A stretch of 64,000 bases of DNA from Methylobacterium iners (GCF_022179305.1 NZ_BPQP01000016.1:1-64000), one strand, 5' to 3'; shown: positions 50,083-60,313, counted from the first letter of the stretch. Numbers and translations: made by a program. Notes: a model not told the origin generated them from the letters alone.

Positions 50083-50700
50083 ATGTCTGCGGCTCAGGAC
50101 CGAACGGCGATCGCGTCGGGCGAAGGCTTCGACGCGGACGGCGATCGCGCGATGACCAAGCCCGGCAAGCGCATCCGTCCCCCGGGCTCCAAGAGCGTCG
50201 GCTGGGCGCTGGTCCAGGCGGCCCGCCTGCACCGCTCGCGCATCGGCGACCGGCTCGCTGCTCTCGACCTCTTCGCCGGCCAGGAACAGGTGGTGCAGGC
50301 GCTCGCCGCCGCCGGCACCATGACGATGGGCGACCTTGCCGCCACCCTGCGCGTCCGCCCGCCCACCGCCTCGAAGACGATCTCGCGGCTCGCCGCCCTC
50401 GGCTTCGTGGAGCGGCGCGCCGAGGCCGGCGACGGCCGCATCGTGCGGGTCCGCCTCACCGAGGCAGGGTTGGCCAAGGCCGAGGCGATCGAGCGGCTCT
50501 GGGACGAGGTCGAGGCCGAGCTGCTCGACGGGTTCGAGGGCAAGGAGCGCCGCCGCCTGCGCAAGCTCCTGCGCAAGGCGGCCCGCAACCTCGCCGACGC
50601 GGCGGGCATGGCGGGCCACGAGGCGGAGATGGAGGCCGAGATCGACGCCGAGGACGAGGCGGAGGACGCGCTTCCGAAGCCCGCGATTCCCACGCTCTGA
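50083..50700 (+). CDS. MarR family transcriptional regulator
   Basis: The 205-residue protein has a disordered N-terminus of about 30 residues, a winged helix-turn-helix (MTMGDLAATLRVRPPTASKTISRLAALGFVERRAEAGDGRIVRV) and a long acidic C-terminal tail (AEMEAEIDAEDEAEDA). Its target is unknown. The ATG at 50083 follows GGAGGGAGA. The following DMT transporter gene, 113 bases on, is a possible target. It lacks the OhrR-type cysteine of the 31.7 kb regulator. Confidence 0.88.
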   Translation: MSAAQDRTAIASGEGFDADGDRAMTKPGKRIRPPGSKSVGWALVQAARLHRSRIGDRLAALDLFAGQEQVVQALAAAGTMTMGDLAATLRVRPPTASKTISRLAALGFVERRAEAGDGRIVRVRLTEAGLAKAEAIERLWDEVEAELLDGFEGKERRRLRKLLRKAARNLADAAGMAGHEAEMEAEIDAEDEAEDALPKPAIPTL

Positions 50701-50813
50701 CGCCGACGCCCCGCCCCGGCGGAGGGGCGGCCCTGCGCCGGCCGCGGGTGCAAAGATGAAGGCTTTCCCGTAAACGCCCCCTTCGAGGGACCCGGAGGGT
50801 TAGGATTCACGCG

Positions 50814-51701
50814 ATGAGGGCCGGCAACGCCCCGGCCGATCGGCTGATCGGCATCGCGCTGATGTGCGGGGTGGGTGCGTTCTTCACCGGTCTCGACGCC
50901 TGCGCCAAGAGCCTCGCCCTCGCCGGAATCGACCCGCTGCTGACGATCTTCATGCGCTATGCCGTCGGCGTCGGGCTGGTCTCGCTGGTGCTCAACCCGG
51001 TGACGAGCCCCGGCATCCTGCGCACGCGCCGGCCCCTCCTTCAGATCCTGCGCTCGCTTCTGCTCTTCGGCACGACGGTCATGAACGTGGTGGCGCTGCG
51101 CTACCTGCAGCTCGCCGAGACTCTCTCGATCGCCTTCGCCGCGCCGCTCCTCGTCGCGCTGCTGGCCGGGCCGCTCCTAGGAGAACGGTCCGGTCCGCGC
51201 CGGCTCGCCGCCGTCGCGTTCGGCTTCCTCGGCGTGCTCGTCATCGTGCGGCCGGGTTTCAGCACCTTCCAGCCGGCGATCCTGCTCAGCCTCGGCAACA
51301 TGATCTGCTACGCCTTCTACGTTATCATCACCCGCAAGCTCGCGGCGACGGATTCCAGCGCGACGACGATGTTCTATTCGGGCCTCGCGGGCCTTGCCGT
51401 GATGACACCGCTTCTGCCCTGGTTCTGGACGAACGTCGGCGATTGGCTCGCTTGGGCGCTGCTCTTCGCGGTCGGCCTCTTCGGCACGACGGGGCACTGG
51501 CTGCTGACGTTGGCGCACGCGAGAGCGCCGGCCAACGTGCTCGCCCCCTTCACATACACGCAGCTCTTATGGTCCGTGCTCGCCGGCTACCTGATCTTCG
51601 GAGACCTGCCGAACGGCTGGACGATCCTCGGCGCGGCCATCGTCACGGCCTCGGGCCTGTATCTTCTCGCCCACGACGCGCGGCGGCGCACGGCTTTGTG
51701 A
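50814..51701 (+). CDS. DMT superfamily (EamA) transporter
   Basis: The 295-residue protein has ten hydrophobic helices in two repeated EamA halves, for example LIGIALMCGVGAFFTGLDACAKSLA and LLSLGNMICYAFYVIITRK. Such carriers export or import metabolites; the substrate is not evident. It has the typical PRRLAAVAFGFLGVLVIVRPG between helices four and five and a final WTILGAAIVTASGLYLLA. Confidence 0.92.
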   Translation: MRAGNAPADRLIGIALMCGVGAFFTGLDACAKSLALAGIDPLLTIFMRYAVGVGLVSLVLNPVTSPGILRTRRPLLQILRSLLLFGTTVMNVVALRYLQLAETLSIAFAAPLLVALLAGPLLGERSGPRRLAAVAFGFLGVLVIVRPGFSTFQPAILLSLGNMICYAFYVIITRKLAATDSSATTMFYSGLAGLAVMTPLLPWFWTNVGDWLAWALLFAVGLFGTTGHWLLTLAHARAPANVLAPFTYTQLLWSVLAGYLIFGDLPNGWTILGAAIVTASGLYLLAHDARRRTAL

Positions 51702-51874
51702 GTCCGCTGGCCTCCGGAACCGGCCGCTGCTAGAGAGCCGGGATGCGCGCGCCCGGACACCGCCCCCGAATTACTGGCCCGGCCTCCGCCTGAGGACCGC
51801 CGCGGCGGGCCGAGCGGAAGCCGGGTGAGATTTCCGAGCCTTGCGATCTCCGCGAAAGACAGCGCCAAGACACC

Positions 51875-54847
51875 ATGAGCGATCCGACGAATCCCGGCGA
51901 GGCCGAGCCCGCCGCGCCCCGCGACTATTCGCAGACCCTGTTCCTGCCGAAGACCGAGTTCCCCATGCGGGCCGGGCTGCCGACGCGCGAGCCGCTGCTG
52001 CTCCGGCGCTGGGCTGAGACCGACCTCTATGGGCAGATCCGGGCGGGGGCCGCGGGGCGCCCGAAATTCGTGCTCCACGACGGCCCGCCCTACGCCAACG
52101 GCAACATCCACATCGGCACGGCGCTCAACAAGATCCTCAAGGACGTGATCGTCCGTTCTCAGGGCGCGCTCGGGTTCGACGCCAACTACGTGCCCGGCTG
52201 GGACTGCCACGGGCTTCCAATCGAGTGGAAGATCGAGGAGCAGTACCGCGCCAAGGGCCGCAACAAGGACGAGGTGCCCGTCATCGAGTTCCGGCAGGAG
52301 TGCCGGACCTTCGCCGGGCACTGGCTCGACGTGCAGCGGGAGGAGTTCAAGCGGCTGGGCGTCGCCGGCGACTGGGACCGCCCCTACGCCACCATGAGCT
52401 TCCCCGCCGAGGGGACCATCGCCCGCGAACTCATGACCTTCGCCATGACCGGCCAGCTCTACCGCGGCTCGAAGCCGGTGATGTGGTCCGTGGTGGAGAA
52501 GACGGCGCTCGCCGAGGCCGAGGTCGAGTACGAGGACCACGTCAGCGACACGATCTTCGCGGCGTTCCGGCCGATTGCCGGCGCCGAGGGCGATCTCGCC
52601 TCGGCGCGGGTCGTCATCTGGACGACCACGCCCTGGACCATCCCCGGCAACCGGGCGGTCGCCTATTCACGGAAGGTCGCCTACGGCCTCTACCGCGTCA
52701 CCGCAGCCGCTGAGGACAACTGGGCCAAGGTCGGCGACACCTACGTGCTCGCCGACGCGCTCGCCGCCAATGTCTTCGGGGCCGCCCGTGTCGAGGCCTA
52801 TGAGCGTGTTCGGGAGGTCTCGTCGGGCGAGATCGCGGGCCTGACGCTCGCCCATCCCCTCGCCGGGCGCGGTTACGACTTCGCGGTCCCGCTCCTCGAG
52901 GGCGACCACGTCACCGACGAGGCCGGCACCGGCTTCGTTCACACCGCGCCGGGCCACGGCCGCGAGGATTTCGAGGTCTGGACCGCCAACGGCCGTCAGC
53001 TCGCCCAGCGCGGCATCGACACGACGATCCCCTATACCGTTGACGCCGACGGCGCGCTCACCGAGGCGGCGCCCGGCTTCACGGGCAAGCTCGTCCTGAC
53101 GCCGAAGGGCGAGAAGGGCGACGTCAACAAGGCGGTGATCGCGGCCCTGCAGGAGGCGGGAAGCCTCGTCGCGCGCGGCGTGCTGCGCCACAGCTATCCC
53201 CATTCCTGGCGCTCGAAGAAGCCCGTCATCTTCCGCAACACGCCGCAATGGTTCATCGCGCTGGACAAGCCCGTCGCCTCGCTGGACGGCCGGACGCTGC
53301 GCGACGTCGCGCTCAAGGCCATCGACGACACCCAATGGGTGCCGCCCCAAGGAAAAAACCGCATCAACGGCATGGTGGCCAACCGCCCGGACTGGGTGGT
53401 CTCGCGCCAGCGCGCCTGGGGCGTGCCGATCACCGTCTTCGTGAAGCGGGGCACGAGCGAGGTGCTGCGCGACGAGGCGGTGAACGCCCGCATCGCCGCG
53501 GCCTTCGAGGCTGAAGGGGCCGACGCCTGGTTCACGGACGCGGACGGCGCCCGCTTCCTGGCGCCCGACCACGACCCGGCGGACTACGAGAAGGTGACGG
53601 ACGTCCTCGACGTCTGGTTCGATTCCGGCTCGACCCACGCCTTCGTGCTCGATGACGCGACGCAATTCCCGGGGCTCGCGGGCGTGAGACGCCGGCGTGA
53701 CGGCGGCGGCGACACGGTGATGTACCTGGAGGGCTCCGACCAGCACCGGGGCTGGTTCCAATCCTCGCTGCTGGAATCCTCCGGCACCCGCGGCCGGGCG
53801 CCCTACGACATCGTCCTCACCCACGGCTTCGTCCTCGACCCCAAGGGGCTGAAGATGTCGAAGTCCAAGGGCAACGTCGTCGCGCCCCAGAGCGTGATCA
53901 AGGACTCGGGCGCCGACATCCTGCGCCTCTGGGTGGCGGCCTCCGACTACACGGACGACCTCCGGATCGGGCCGGAGATCGTCAAGACCTTCGCCGAGAC
54001 CTACCGCAAGCTGCGCAACTCCCTGCGCTGGATGCTCGGCTCGCTGGCCTACCACGAGCCCGGCCACGACGCGCCGGCCGCGTCGCTGCCCGAGCTGGAG
54101 CGGCTGATCCTGCACCGGCTGGCCGAGCTCGACGGCGAGATCCGCGAGGCCTACGCCACGTTCGACACCAAGCGCGTCGTGGCGCTGCTCAACGGGTTCA
54201 TGACCGGTGATCTCTCCGCCTTCTACTTCGACGTTCGCAAGGACGCCCTCTACTGCGATCCGATCTCCTCGCCCGTGCGCCGCGCGGCGCTGCAGGTCAT
54301 CGACGAGACCTTCCGGCGGGTCACGATCTGGCTGGCGCCCGTGCTGGCCTTCACGGCGGAGGAAGCCTGGCTCGACCGCTACCCGTCGGACGACGGCTCG
54401 GTCCATCTCCAGACCCTTCCCGAGACGCCGGCGGAATGGCGCGATGCGATGCTGGCCGCGCGCTGGCAAAAGATCCGGCGCGTGCGCCGGGTCGTCACCG
54501 GCGCGCTGGAGATCGAGCGGACGGCCAAGCGGATCGGCGCCAGCCTGGAGGCGGCGCCCACCGTGTTCATCGCCGATCCGGACCTAAGCGCCGCGCTCGA
54601 GGGCGTCGATTTCGCGGAAGTGTGCATCACCTCCGGCATCCGGATCGAGGCCGGCGAGGGGCCGGCCGAGGCCTTCCGGCTCGACGACGTGCGCGGCGTC
54701 GCCGTGGTTCCCGAACCGGCTCAGGGCCGCAAATGCGCCCGCTCCTGGCGGGTCTCACCGGAGGTCGGCAGCGATCCCGAATACCCGGACGTGACGCCGC
54801 GGGATGCGCGGGCTTTGCGGGAATGGGATGCGGCACGGGCGGCATGA
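51875..54847 (+). CDS. ileS: Isoleucyl-tRNA synthetase
   Basis: The 990-residue class I synthetase charges tRNA-Ile. The N-terminal signature reads [17 protein letters not shown], so the usual HIGH is HIGT. The catalytic loop KMSKSKGN is intact, and an editing domain lies between ([16 protein letters not shown], with TTTPWT). No C-terminal zinc finger of the long type is obvious. It is directly upstream of lspA, the common linkage, but separated by a large palindromic repeat. Confidence 0.97.
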   Translation: MSDPTNPGEAEPAAPRDYSQTLFLPKTEFPMRAGLPTREPLLLRRWAETDLYGQIRAGAAGRPKFVLHDGPPYANGNIHIGTALNKILKDVIVRSQGALGFDANYVPGWDCHGLPIEWKIEEQYRAKGRNKDEVPVIEFRQECRTFAGHWLDVQREEFKRLGVAGDWDRPYATMSFPAEGTIARELMTFAMTGQLYRGSKPVMWSVVEKTALAEAEVEYEDHVSDTIFAAFRPIAGAEGDLASARVVIWTTTPWTIPGNRAVAYSRKVAYGLYRVTAAAEDNWAKVGDTYVLADALAANVFGAARVEAYERVREVSSGEIAGLTLAHPLAGRGYDFAVPLLEGDHVTDEAGTGFVHTAPGHGREDFEVWTANGRQLAQRGIDTTIPYTVDADGALTEAAPGFTGKLVLTPKGEKGDVNKAVIAALQEAGSLVARGVLRHSYPHSWRSKKPVIFRNTPQWFIALDKPVASLDGRTLRDVALKAIDDTQWVPPQGKNRINGMVANRPDWVVSRQRAWGVPITVFVKRGTSEVLRDEAVNARIAAAFEAEGADAWFTDADGARFLAPDHDPADYEKVTDVLDVWFDSGSTHAFVLDDATQFPGLAGVRRRRDGGGDTVMYLEGSDQHRGWFQSSLLESSGTRGRAPYDIVLTHGFVLDPKGLKMSKSKGNVVAPQSVIKDSGADILRLWVAASDYTDDLRIGPEIVKTFAETYRKLRNSLRWMLGSLAYHEPGHDAPAASLPELERLILHRLAELDGEIREAYATFDTKRVVALLNGFMTGDLSAFYFDVRKDALYCDPISSPVRRAALQVIDETFRRVTIWLAPVLAFTAEEAWLDRYPSDDGSVHLQTLPETPAEWRDAMLAARWQKIRRVRRVVTGALEIERTAKRIGASLEAAPTVFIADPDLSAALEGVDFAEVCITSGIRIEAGEGPAEAFRLDDVRGVAVVPEPAQGRKCARSWRVSPEVGSDPEYPDVTPRDARALREWDAARAA

Positions 54848-54855
54848 GAGCGAGG

Positions 54856-55012
54856 CGCACCAATCCCTCCCCCCCTCTGCGGGGGAGGGTGCCTCGCGGA
54901 GGCGAGGCGGGAGAGGGGAACACCGCCCCATCCGGAAAGGTCGCGCTCCCCTCTCCCGACCCTCGCTGCCGCGAGGGCCACCCTCCCCCGCAGAGGGGGA
55001 GGGATTGGTGCG
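54856..55012. repeat. 157-bp palindromic repeat between ileS and lspA
   Basis: The arms starting CGCACCAATCCCTCCCCC and ending GGGATTGGTGCG are near-perfect inverted repeats. They contain CTCTGCGGGGGAGGGT and its complement, then a second inner pair (GGGAGAGGGGA with TCCCCTCTCCCG). The centre is a short asymmetric stretch (ACACCGCCCCATCCGG). The element fills nearly the whole gap, and its arms begin six bases after the ileS stop. It looks like a mobile palindrome of the Rhizobiales type and should form a long hairpin in RNA. Confidence 0.8.
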
Positions 55013-55019
55013 TGCTGCG

Positions 55020-55514
55020 ATGACCCCGTTCCGCCTCGGCCTCGCCGGTCTCCTCGTCACCCTCGCCCTCGACCAAGCCTCGAAGCTCTGGCTCTACTAC
55101 GGCACCGACTTGGTCCTGACCCAGCCCTGGCGCCTCGCCTCCTTCCTCGACTTCGTGGTCGTTTGGAATCGGGGCGTATCCTACGGGATGTTCCAGCAGG
55201 AGGGCGGGCTCGGCCGCTGGATCCTCGTCGCGATCTCGGTCGCCGCCGCCATCGGCCTCTCGGTCTGGATGTACCGGACGAGCTCGCGCCTCCTGGTGCT
55301 GGCGCTCGGCCTGATCGTGGGCGGCGCGATCGGCAACGCCATCGACCGGATCATCTACGGCGCCGTGTTCGACTTCGTGCACCTGCACGCCTACGGCTGG
55401 TCCTGGTACGTCTTCAACGTCGCCGACGCGGCCATCGTTGCCGGCGTGATCGGACTCATCCTCGACAGCCTGAGGCCGGCGGAACGCAGCGACGGCGCGC
55501 AGCCGGATTCCTGA
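55020..55514 (+). CDS. lspA: Lipoprotein signal peptidase
   Basis: The 164-residue inner-membrane aspartyl protease removes the signal peptide from prolipoproteins. It has four helices, [10 protein letters not shown] near the start, NRGVSYGMF, and the catalytic aspartates in GNAIDRI and FNVADAAI. The ATG at 55020 gives the right length; an in-frame ATG at 54804 would read through the palindrome. It lies behind ileS, probably cotranscribed through the repeat. Confidence 0.96.
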   Translation: MTPFRLGLAGLLVTLALDQASKLWLYYGTDLVLTQPWRLASFLDFVVVWNRGVSYGMFQQEGGLGRWILVAISVAAAIGLSVWMYRTSSRLLVLALGLIVGGAIGNAIDRIIYGAVFDFVHLHAYGWSWYVFNVADAAIVAGVIGLILDSLRPAERSDGAQPDS

Positions 55515-55602
55515 GCGGCTCGGAGGCTCGGATCATGCTTGGGGCCCGTCGAGGGCCGCCCTCACTCCAGGGACGGCGGCGCAGCCCGGATCAGGTCTTC
55601 GG

Positions 55603-56544
55603 ATGAGCGGTACCCCACCCGAGCTTCAGGACGTCGTCGCCGAGATCGCGGAGGCGATGCGGCGCCGGCCCGATCGCGGCGAGGTCGCGACCTACATCCC
55701 GGAGCTCGCGCGGGCCGACCCAGAAGCCTTCGGGCTCGCCGTGATCGATGCCGAGGGTCGGGTCGCGGCGGCCGGCGACTGCGACACGCCCTTCTCGATC
55801 CAGAGCATCTCGAAGGTCTTCACCCTGACGCTCGCGCTCGGGATGGTCGGCGACCGGCTGTGGCGGCGGGTCGGCCGCGAGCCCTCGGGCAGCCCGTTCA
55901 ACTCCATCGTCCAGCTCGAGCGCGAGTGCGGCATCCCGCGCAACCCCTTCATCAATGCCGGCGCCATCGCCGTCACCGACGTGATCCTCTCGGGCCACCA
56001 GCCCCGCGAAGCCTTGGGCGACATCCTGCGCTTCCTGCAGTTCCTGGCGCAGGACCCGGCCATCGCGATCGACGAGTCCGTGGCGGCCTCGGAGCAGCGG
56101 ACGGGGTTCCGCAACAGCGCGCTCGCCCACTACATGAAGTCCTTCGGCGTCCTCGACAATCCGGTCGAATACACCTTGGGCGTCTACTTCCACCACTGCG
56201 CCATCGCGATGTCCTGCCGGCAGCTCGCCGGGGCCGGGCGCTTCCTCGCCCATTCCGGCCGCAACCCCGCCACCGGCCTCCAGGTGATCTCGGCCGAGCG
56301 GGCGCGCCGCATCAACGCGGTGATGCTGACCTGCGGCCATTACGACGGCTCGGGCGAGTTCGCCTACCGGGTCGGCCTGCCGGGCAAGAGCGGGGTCGGC
56401 GGCGGCATCCTGGCGATTGCGCCGGGCAAGGCCTCGATCGCGGTGTGGTCGCCCGGCCTCGATGCGGCGGGCAACTCGCATCTCGGGCGCATCGCCCTGG
56501 AGATGCTGACGAAGCGGCTGGGATGGTCGATCTTCGGGGCGTGA
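55603..56544 (+). CDS. glsA: Glutaminase
   Basis: The 313-residue serine-dependent enzyme hydrolyses glutamine to glutamate and ammonia. The beta-lactamase-like S-x-x-K motif is SIQSISK. Other marks are [29 protein letters not shown] and the C-terminal [17 protein letters not shown] cytoplasmic housekeeping enzyme that can also aid acid resistance. It is followed by a palindromic repeat before the convergent transporter genes. Confidence 0.95.
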   Translation: MSGTPPELQDVVAEIAEAMRRRPDRGEVATYIPELARADPEAFGLAVIDAEGRVAAAGDCDTPFSIQSISKVFTLTLALGMVGDRLWRRVGREPSGSPFNSIVQLERECGIPRNPFINAGAIAVTDVILSGHQPREALGDILRFLQFLAQDPAIAIDESVAASEQRTGFRNSALAHYMKSFGVLDNPVEYTLGVYFHHCAIAMSCRQLAGAGRFLAHSGRNPATGLQVISAERARRINAVMLTCGHYDGSGEFAYRVGLPGKSGVGGGILAIAPGKASIAVWSPGLDAAGNSHLGRIALEMLTKRLGWSIFGA

Positions 56545-56607
56545 GGGTGCTGGTCCTCGGTACCGTTTGATGGCGCCGTCGCCAGCCATGCTGGTCTCTG
56601 CACAACC

Positions 56608-56724
56608 TTTGTCATTCCGGGGCGGTCAGGCGAGCCCGGAACCTAGAGCCGCTGACAATGCTCCAGCTTGCGGCGTCGGCGGTTATGGGTTCCGGGCTCT
56701 GCTGCGCAGCCCCGGAATGACAAA
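56608..56724. repeat. Palindromic repeat (TCATTCCGGGGC type) between glsA and livM
   Basis: The ends TTTGTCATTCCGGGGC (56608-56623) and GCCCCGGAATGACAAA (56709-56724) are perfect 16-base inverted repeats. Inside, GAGCCCGGAACC and GGTTCCGGGCTC form a second inverted pair. The pattern matches a widespread Rhizobiales intergenic palindrome. It lies between convergent genes, where its hairpin may act as a terminator. Confidence 0.8.
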
Positions 56725-56746
56725 ATGGGGTGCTACGCGACCGCCC

Positions 56747-57724
56747 TCACCGCCGCCAGCGATGCTGGATCTCGCCGACGATGCCGCGCCGGAACAGCAG
56801 CACGCAGGCCATGAAGACGAGGCCCGTGATGATCGTGACCGGGAAGGACGAGGTCGCGAAGTAATGCTCCAGCGCAGCGACGAGGGCCGCCCCGACCACG
56901 GGGCCGGCGAAGGTGCCGATGCCGCCGAGCAGGGTCATCAAGATGACTTCGCCGGACATCTGCCAGGCGACGTCGGTGAGCGTCGCGAGCTGGAAGACCA
57001 AGGCCTTGGTCCCGCCGGCCAGCCCCGCGAGCCCCGCCGACATCACGAAGGCGCCGAGCTTGTAGCGCTCGACCCGGTAGCCCAGCGACACCGCCCGCGG
57101 CTCGTTCTCGCGGATCGCCTCCAGGATCGTGCCGAAGGGCGAGCGCACGATCCGCCAGACCGCGAAGAGCCCGAAGGCCGTGATGCCGAGCACCACGTAG
57201 TAGAGGTTCAGGTTCGAGGAGAGGTCGACGAACCCGCCGAGGAGATGTCCGCGCGGCACGTTCTGGATGCCGTCCTCGCCACCGGTGAAGGGCGCCTGCA
57301 GGCAGACGAAAAACACCATCTGGGCGAGCGCCAGCGTGATCATCGAGAAGTAGATGCCCTGGCGGCGGATCGCGAAGAAGCCCATGGCGAGGCCCAGCCC
57401 CGCGCCCACGAGCGCCCCGAACAGGATCCCGGCCTCGGGCGGCCAGCCCCAGACCTTGAGCGCATGGGCGCTGGCATAGGCGGCGCCCCCGAAGAAGGCC
57501 GCGTGGCCGAAGGAGAGCAGCCCGACATAGCCGACGAGGAGATTGAAGGCCGCCGCGAACAGGGCGAAGCACAGGATCTTCATCAGGAAGACGGGATAGA
57601 CGAAGAGCGGCGCCGCGATCAGGACGGCGAGGCCGACGAGCGTCAGGCCGAGCGCCAGGGCCGGCCTCCCGGAGGACCGGGTGGGGGTGACGTCCGGCAG
57701 GACGTCGGTGCGCCGCGCATCCAT
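56747..57724 (-). CDS. livM: Branched-chain-type ABC transporter permease LivM
   Basis: The 325-residue inner-membrane permease of a HAAT (branched-chain amino acid type) transporter has about nine helices. The typical GYVGLLSFGHAAFFGGAAYASA motif is present, together with GIYFSMITLALAQM and GTFAGPVVGA near the C-terminus. The ATG at 57724 fits; earlier in-frame codons overlap livH. It is the last gene of the cluster. Confidence 0.93.
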   Translation of the reverse strand: MDARRTDVLPDVTPTRSSGRPALALGLTLVGLAVLIAAPLFVYPVFLMKILCFALFAAAFNLLVGYVGLLSFGHAAFFGGAAYASAHALKVWGWPPEAGILFGALVGAGLGLAMGFFAIRRQGIYFSMITLALAQMVFFVCLQAPFTGGEDGIQNVPRGHLLGGFVDLSSNLNLYYVVLGITAFGLFAVWRIVRSPFGTILEAIRENEPRAVSLGYRVERYKLGAFVMSAGLAGLAGGTKALVFQLATLTDVAWQMSGEVILMTLLGGIGTFAGPVVGAALVAALEHYFATSSFPVTIITGLVFMACVLLFRRGIVGEIQHRWRR

Positions 57725-57729
57725 GGCCT

Positions 57730-58617
57730 TCAGCCCTCCCGCCCGAACAGGCCGGCCGGCCGAACCAGCAGCACGACGGCCATGACGACGAAGATGACGA
57801 TGCTTGAGGCTGGAGGATAGAACACCTTGGTCAGGCCCTCCAGCACGCCGAGCGCGTAGCCCGTGAGGATGGCGCCGCCGATCGAGCCCATGCCGCCGAC
57901 CACCACGACGGCGAAGACGATGATGATCAGGTTCGAGCCCATGAGCGGGCTGACCTGGTAGACCGGCGCGGCGAGCACGCCGGCCAGCGCCGCGAGGCCA
58001 GCGCCGAGCGCGTAGGTCAGGGTGAGGAGGCGGGGCACGTTCACGCCGAAGACCTGGACCAGGGTCCGGTCCTCGGTGGCGGCGCGCAGATAGGCGCCGA
58101 ACTTGGTGCGCTCGATTAGCAGCCAGACGGCGAGGCAGATGGCGAGCGAGGCCACGACCACGAAGCCGCGATAGATCGGCAGCACCATGAAGCCGAGGTT
58201 CTTGGCGCCCACGAGCTCGTCCGGCGTCGCGTAGGGCTGGCCGGCAGCGCCGAACTGCCAGCGAAAGAGCCCCTCGATGACGAGCGCCAAGCCGAAGGTG
58301 AAGAGCAGGCCGTAGAGCGGATCGAGCCCGTAGAGCTTCGAGAGCGCCGCCCGCTCGATCACAACCGCCAGCGCCGCGACGACGAGGGGAGCGATCAGGA
58401 GCGCCCACCAATAGCCGATCCCGAGCTGCTCGAGGAGGAACCAGGCCACGAAGGCGCCGAGCATGTACTGCGCGCCGTGGGCGAAGTTGATGACCCGCAG
58501 GAGGCCGAAGATCACCGCAAGGCCGAGGCTCAGCATCGCGTAGAACGAGCCGTTGATCAGCCCGAGCAGCACCTGACCGAGGAGCGCCTGCAGGGGCACG
58601 CCGAACACCGTCGTCAT
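57730..58617 (-). CDS. livH: Branched-chain-type ABC transporter permease LivH
   Basis: The 295-residue permease has eight or so helices, with LGLINGSFYAMLSLGLAVIFGLLRVINFAHGAQYMLGAF (the family start), GLDPLYGLLFTFGLALVIEG and VVVGGMGSIGGAILTGYALG. It pairs with LivM to form the membrane pore. Five bases separate it from the genes on either side, so the cluster is an operon. Confidence 0.94.
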   Translation of the reverse strand: MTTVFGVPLQALLGQVLLGLINGSFYAMLSLGLAVIFGLLRVINFAHGAQYMLGAFVAWFLLEQLGIGYWWALLIAPLVVAALAVVIERAALSKLYGLDPLYGLLFTFGLALVIEGLFRWQFGAAGQPYATPDELVGAKNLGFMVLPIYRGFVVVASLAICLAVWLLIERTKFGAYLRAATEDRTLVQVFGVNVPRLLTLTYALGAGLAALAGVLAAPVYQVSPLMGSNLIIIVFAVVVVGGMGSIGGAILTGYALGVLEGLTKVFYPPASSIVIFVVMAVVLLVRPAGLFGREG

Positions 58618-58622
58618 CGGCC

Positions 58623-59378
58623 CTAGACCCCCAGCAATTCGTGGAGCCGGTCGAGGCGGCCCTCGACCTCTTGCGCCCCGAAGGCGTCGACCACGACGCC
58701 GCCCTCCATCACATAGAAACGGTCGGCGATGTTGCGGGCGAAGCGAAAGTTCTGCTCCACGACGAGCACGGTGAGCCCGCGCGCCTTGAGCTGCCTCAGC
58801 GCCGCGGCGATGCGCTGGACGATGACCGGGGCGAGCCCCTCCGTCGGCTCGTCGAGGAGGATCATCTTGGGCCCGGTGCGCAGGATGCGGGCGATGGCGA
58901 GCATCTGCTGCTCGCCGCCCGAGAGCTTGGTGCCGGGGCTCGTGCGGCGCTCCTTCAGGTTCGGGAACAGGGCGTGGATCTCATCCACGCTCATGCCGCC
59001 CTCGGCTCCTTTCGGCGGCAGCATCAGGTTCTCGGCCACCGTCAGGCCGGCGAAGATGCCCCGGTGCTCCGGCACGTAGCCGAGGCCGACGCGGGCCGGG
59101 CCGTGCAGCGGCATCCGGGTGAGGTCGCGGCCATCGAAGCTGACGCCGCCCTGGCGACGGCCGACGATGCCGAGGATGGCGCGCAGGGTCGTCGTCTTGC
59201 CCGCGCCGTTGCGGCCGAGCAGGCAGACGGTCTCGCCCTCGCGGACGCGCAGATCGACGCCGTGGAGGACGTGGCTCTCGCCGTACCAGGCGTGCAGGCC
59301 CTTCACCTCGAGGAGGGCCGGGCCTGCCGGCTCGTCCACCGCGACCGGAACCGGCTCGTGCGTCCCGAGCTCAAGCAT
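58623..59378 (-). CDS. livF: Branched-chain-type ABC transporter ATPase LivF
   Basis: The 251-residue ATPase has Walker A GRNGAGKTT, the signature LSGGEQQ, Walker B MILLDEPTEGLAP and the LivF-specific GYVPEHRGIF. About 20 extra residues precede the domain. It overlaps the end of livG by eight bases. Substrate is set by LivJ; amino acids or other small carboxylates or amides are possible. Confidence 0.94.
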   Translation of the reverse strand: MLELGTHEPVPVAVDEPAGPALLEVKGLHAWYGESHVLHGVDLRVREGETVCLLGRNGAGKTTTLRAILGIVGRRQGGVSFDGRDLTRMPLHGPARVGLGYVPEHRGIFAGLTVAENLMLPPKGAEGGMSVDEIHALFPNLKERRTSPGTKLSGGEQQMLAIARILRTGPKMILLDEPTEGLAPVIVQRIAAALRQLKARGLTVLVVEQNFRFARNIADRFYVMEGGVVVDAFGAQEVEGRLDRLHELLGV

Positions 59379-60126
59379 GCTCCGATCCCATATAGGCCTC
59401 GCGCACCCGCGGATCGCGGCTGACCTCGTCGTAGCTGCCCTCCGCCAGGACCTCGCCGCGGGCCAGCACCGTGACCTGGTCGCAGAGGTCGGCGACCACG
59501 GAGAGGTTGTGCTCGACCATGAGCACCGTGCGTCCGACAGCGACGGTCCGGATCAGCTCGCTGACGCGGCCGATGTCCTCGTGCGCCATGCCGGCCATCG
59601 GCTCGTCGAGGAGGAGCAGGTCCGGCTCCAGCGCCAGGGTGGTGGCGATCTCGAGGGCGCGTTTGCGGCCGTAGGAGAGATCGGCCGCGTCGGTCTCGGC
59701 ATGGGCGCTCAGGCCCACATCGTCGAGGAGGGCACGGGCCCGGTCGTCGAGCGCGGCGAGCACGCCGCTCGACCGCCAGAACTGCGTGGCGAACCCGGCC
59801 CGGCGCTGCAGGGCGACGCGAACATTGGCGAGCGCCGTGAGCTTCGGGAAGACCGCCGAGATCTGGAACGAGCGCACCAGCCCGAGCCGGGCGACGTCGG
59901 CCGGCGCCATCGCGGTGATGTCGCGGCCGCGATAGACGACGCGCCCGCTGGTCGGTTTGAGGAACTGGGTCAGCAGGTTGAAGACCGTGGTCTTGCCCGC
60001 GCCGTTCGGCCCGATCAGGGCGTGGATCGAGCCCTCGCGCACGGAGAGATCGACGCCGTTGACCGCGACGAAGCCGCGGAACTCCTTGCGCAGGCCCGCA
60101 GTCGAGAGGATGGGGGTGCTGGTCAT
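59371..60126 (-). CDS. livG: Branched-chain-type ABC transporter ATPase LivG
   Basis: The 251-residue ATPase has Walker A GPNGAGKTT, DLSYGRKRALEIATTLALEP as signature region and Walker B LLLLDEPMAGMAHED, plus the LivG-type C-terminal YMGSEH. The family usually has LSYGQQR; here the sequence reads LSYGRKR. Together with LivF it drives transport. Confidence 0.94.
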   Translation of the reverse strand: MTSTPILSTAGLRKEFRGFVAVNGVDLSVREGSIHALIGPNGAGKTTVFNLLTQFLKPTSGRVVYRGRDITAMAPADVARLGLVRSFQISAVFPKLTALANVRVALQRRAGFATQFWRSSGVLAALDDRARALLDDVGLSAHAETDAADLSYGRKRALEIATTLALEPDLLLLDEPMAGMAHEDIGRVSELIRTVAVGRTVLMVEHNLSVVADLCDQVTVLARGEVLAEGSYDEVSRDPRVREAYMGSEHA

Positions 60127-60186
60127 GGCGCGATGCGGCGTCCTGCGCCGAGGCGGGCATCAATGATGATGGGTGTACACGCGGCT

Positions 60187-60289
60187 CTCCTCCCCCTTGT
60201 GGGGAGGAGTTGGAGGTGGGGGTGGCTGGGTGACCCTGCTGCGGCGGCAAGCGGAACCACCCCTACCCCTCCCCACAAGGGGGAGGGGA
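60187..60289. repeat. C/G-rich palindromic repeat between livJ and livG
   Basis: CTCCCCCTTGTGGGG (60190-60204) and CCCCACAAGGGGGAG (60271-60285) are perfect inverted repeats, with inner CCACCCC/GGGGTGG pairs. The centre is asymmetric. It is like the palindrome at 54856 in the outer C-rich stem but not identical. It lies inside the transporter operon, so its RNA hairpin may lower expression of the genes after livJ. Confidence 0.75.
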
Positions 60290-60313
60290 TTTCCGCGCCG
60301 ACCCGGGTCATCC

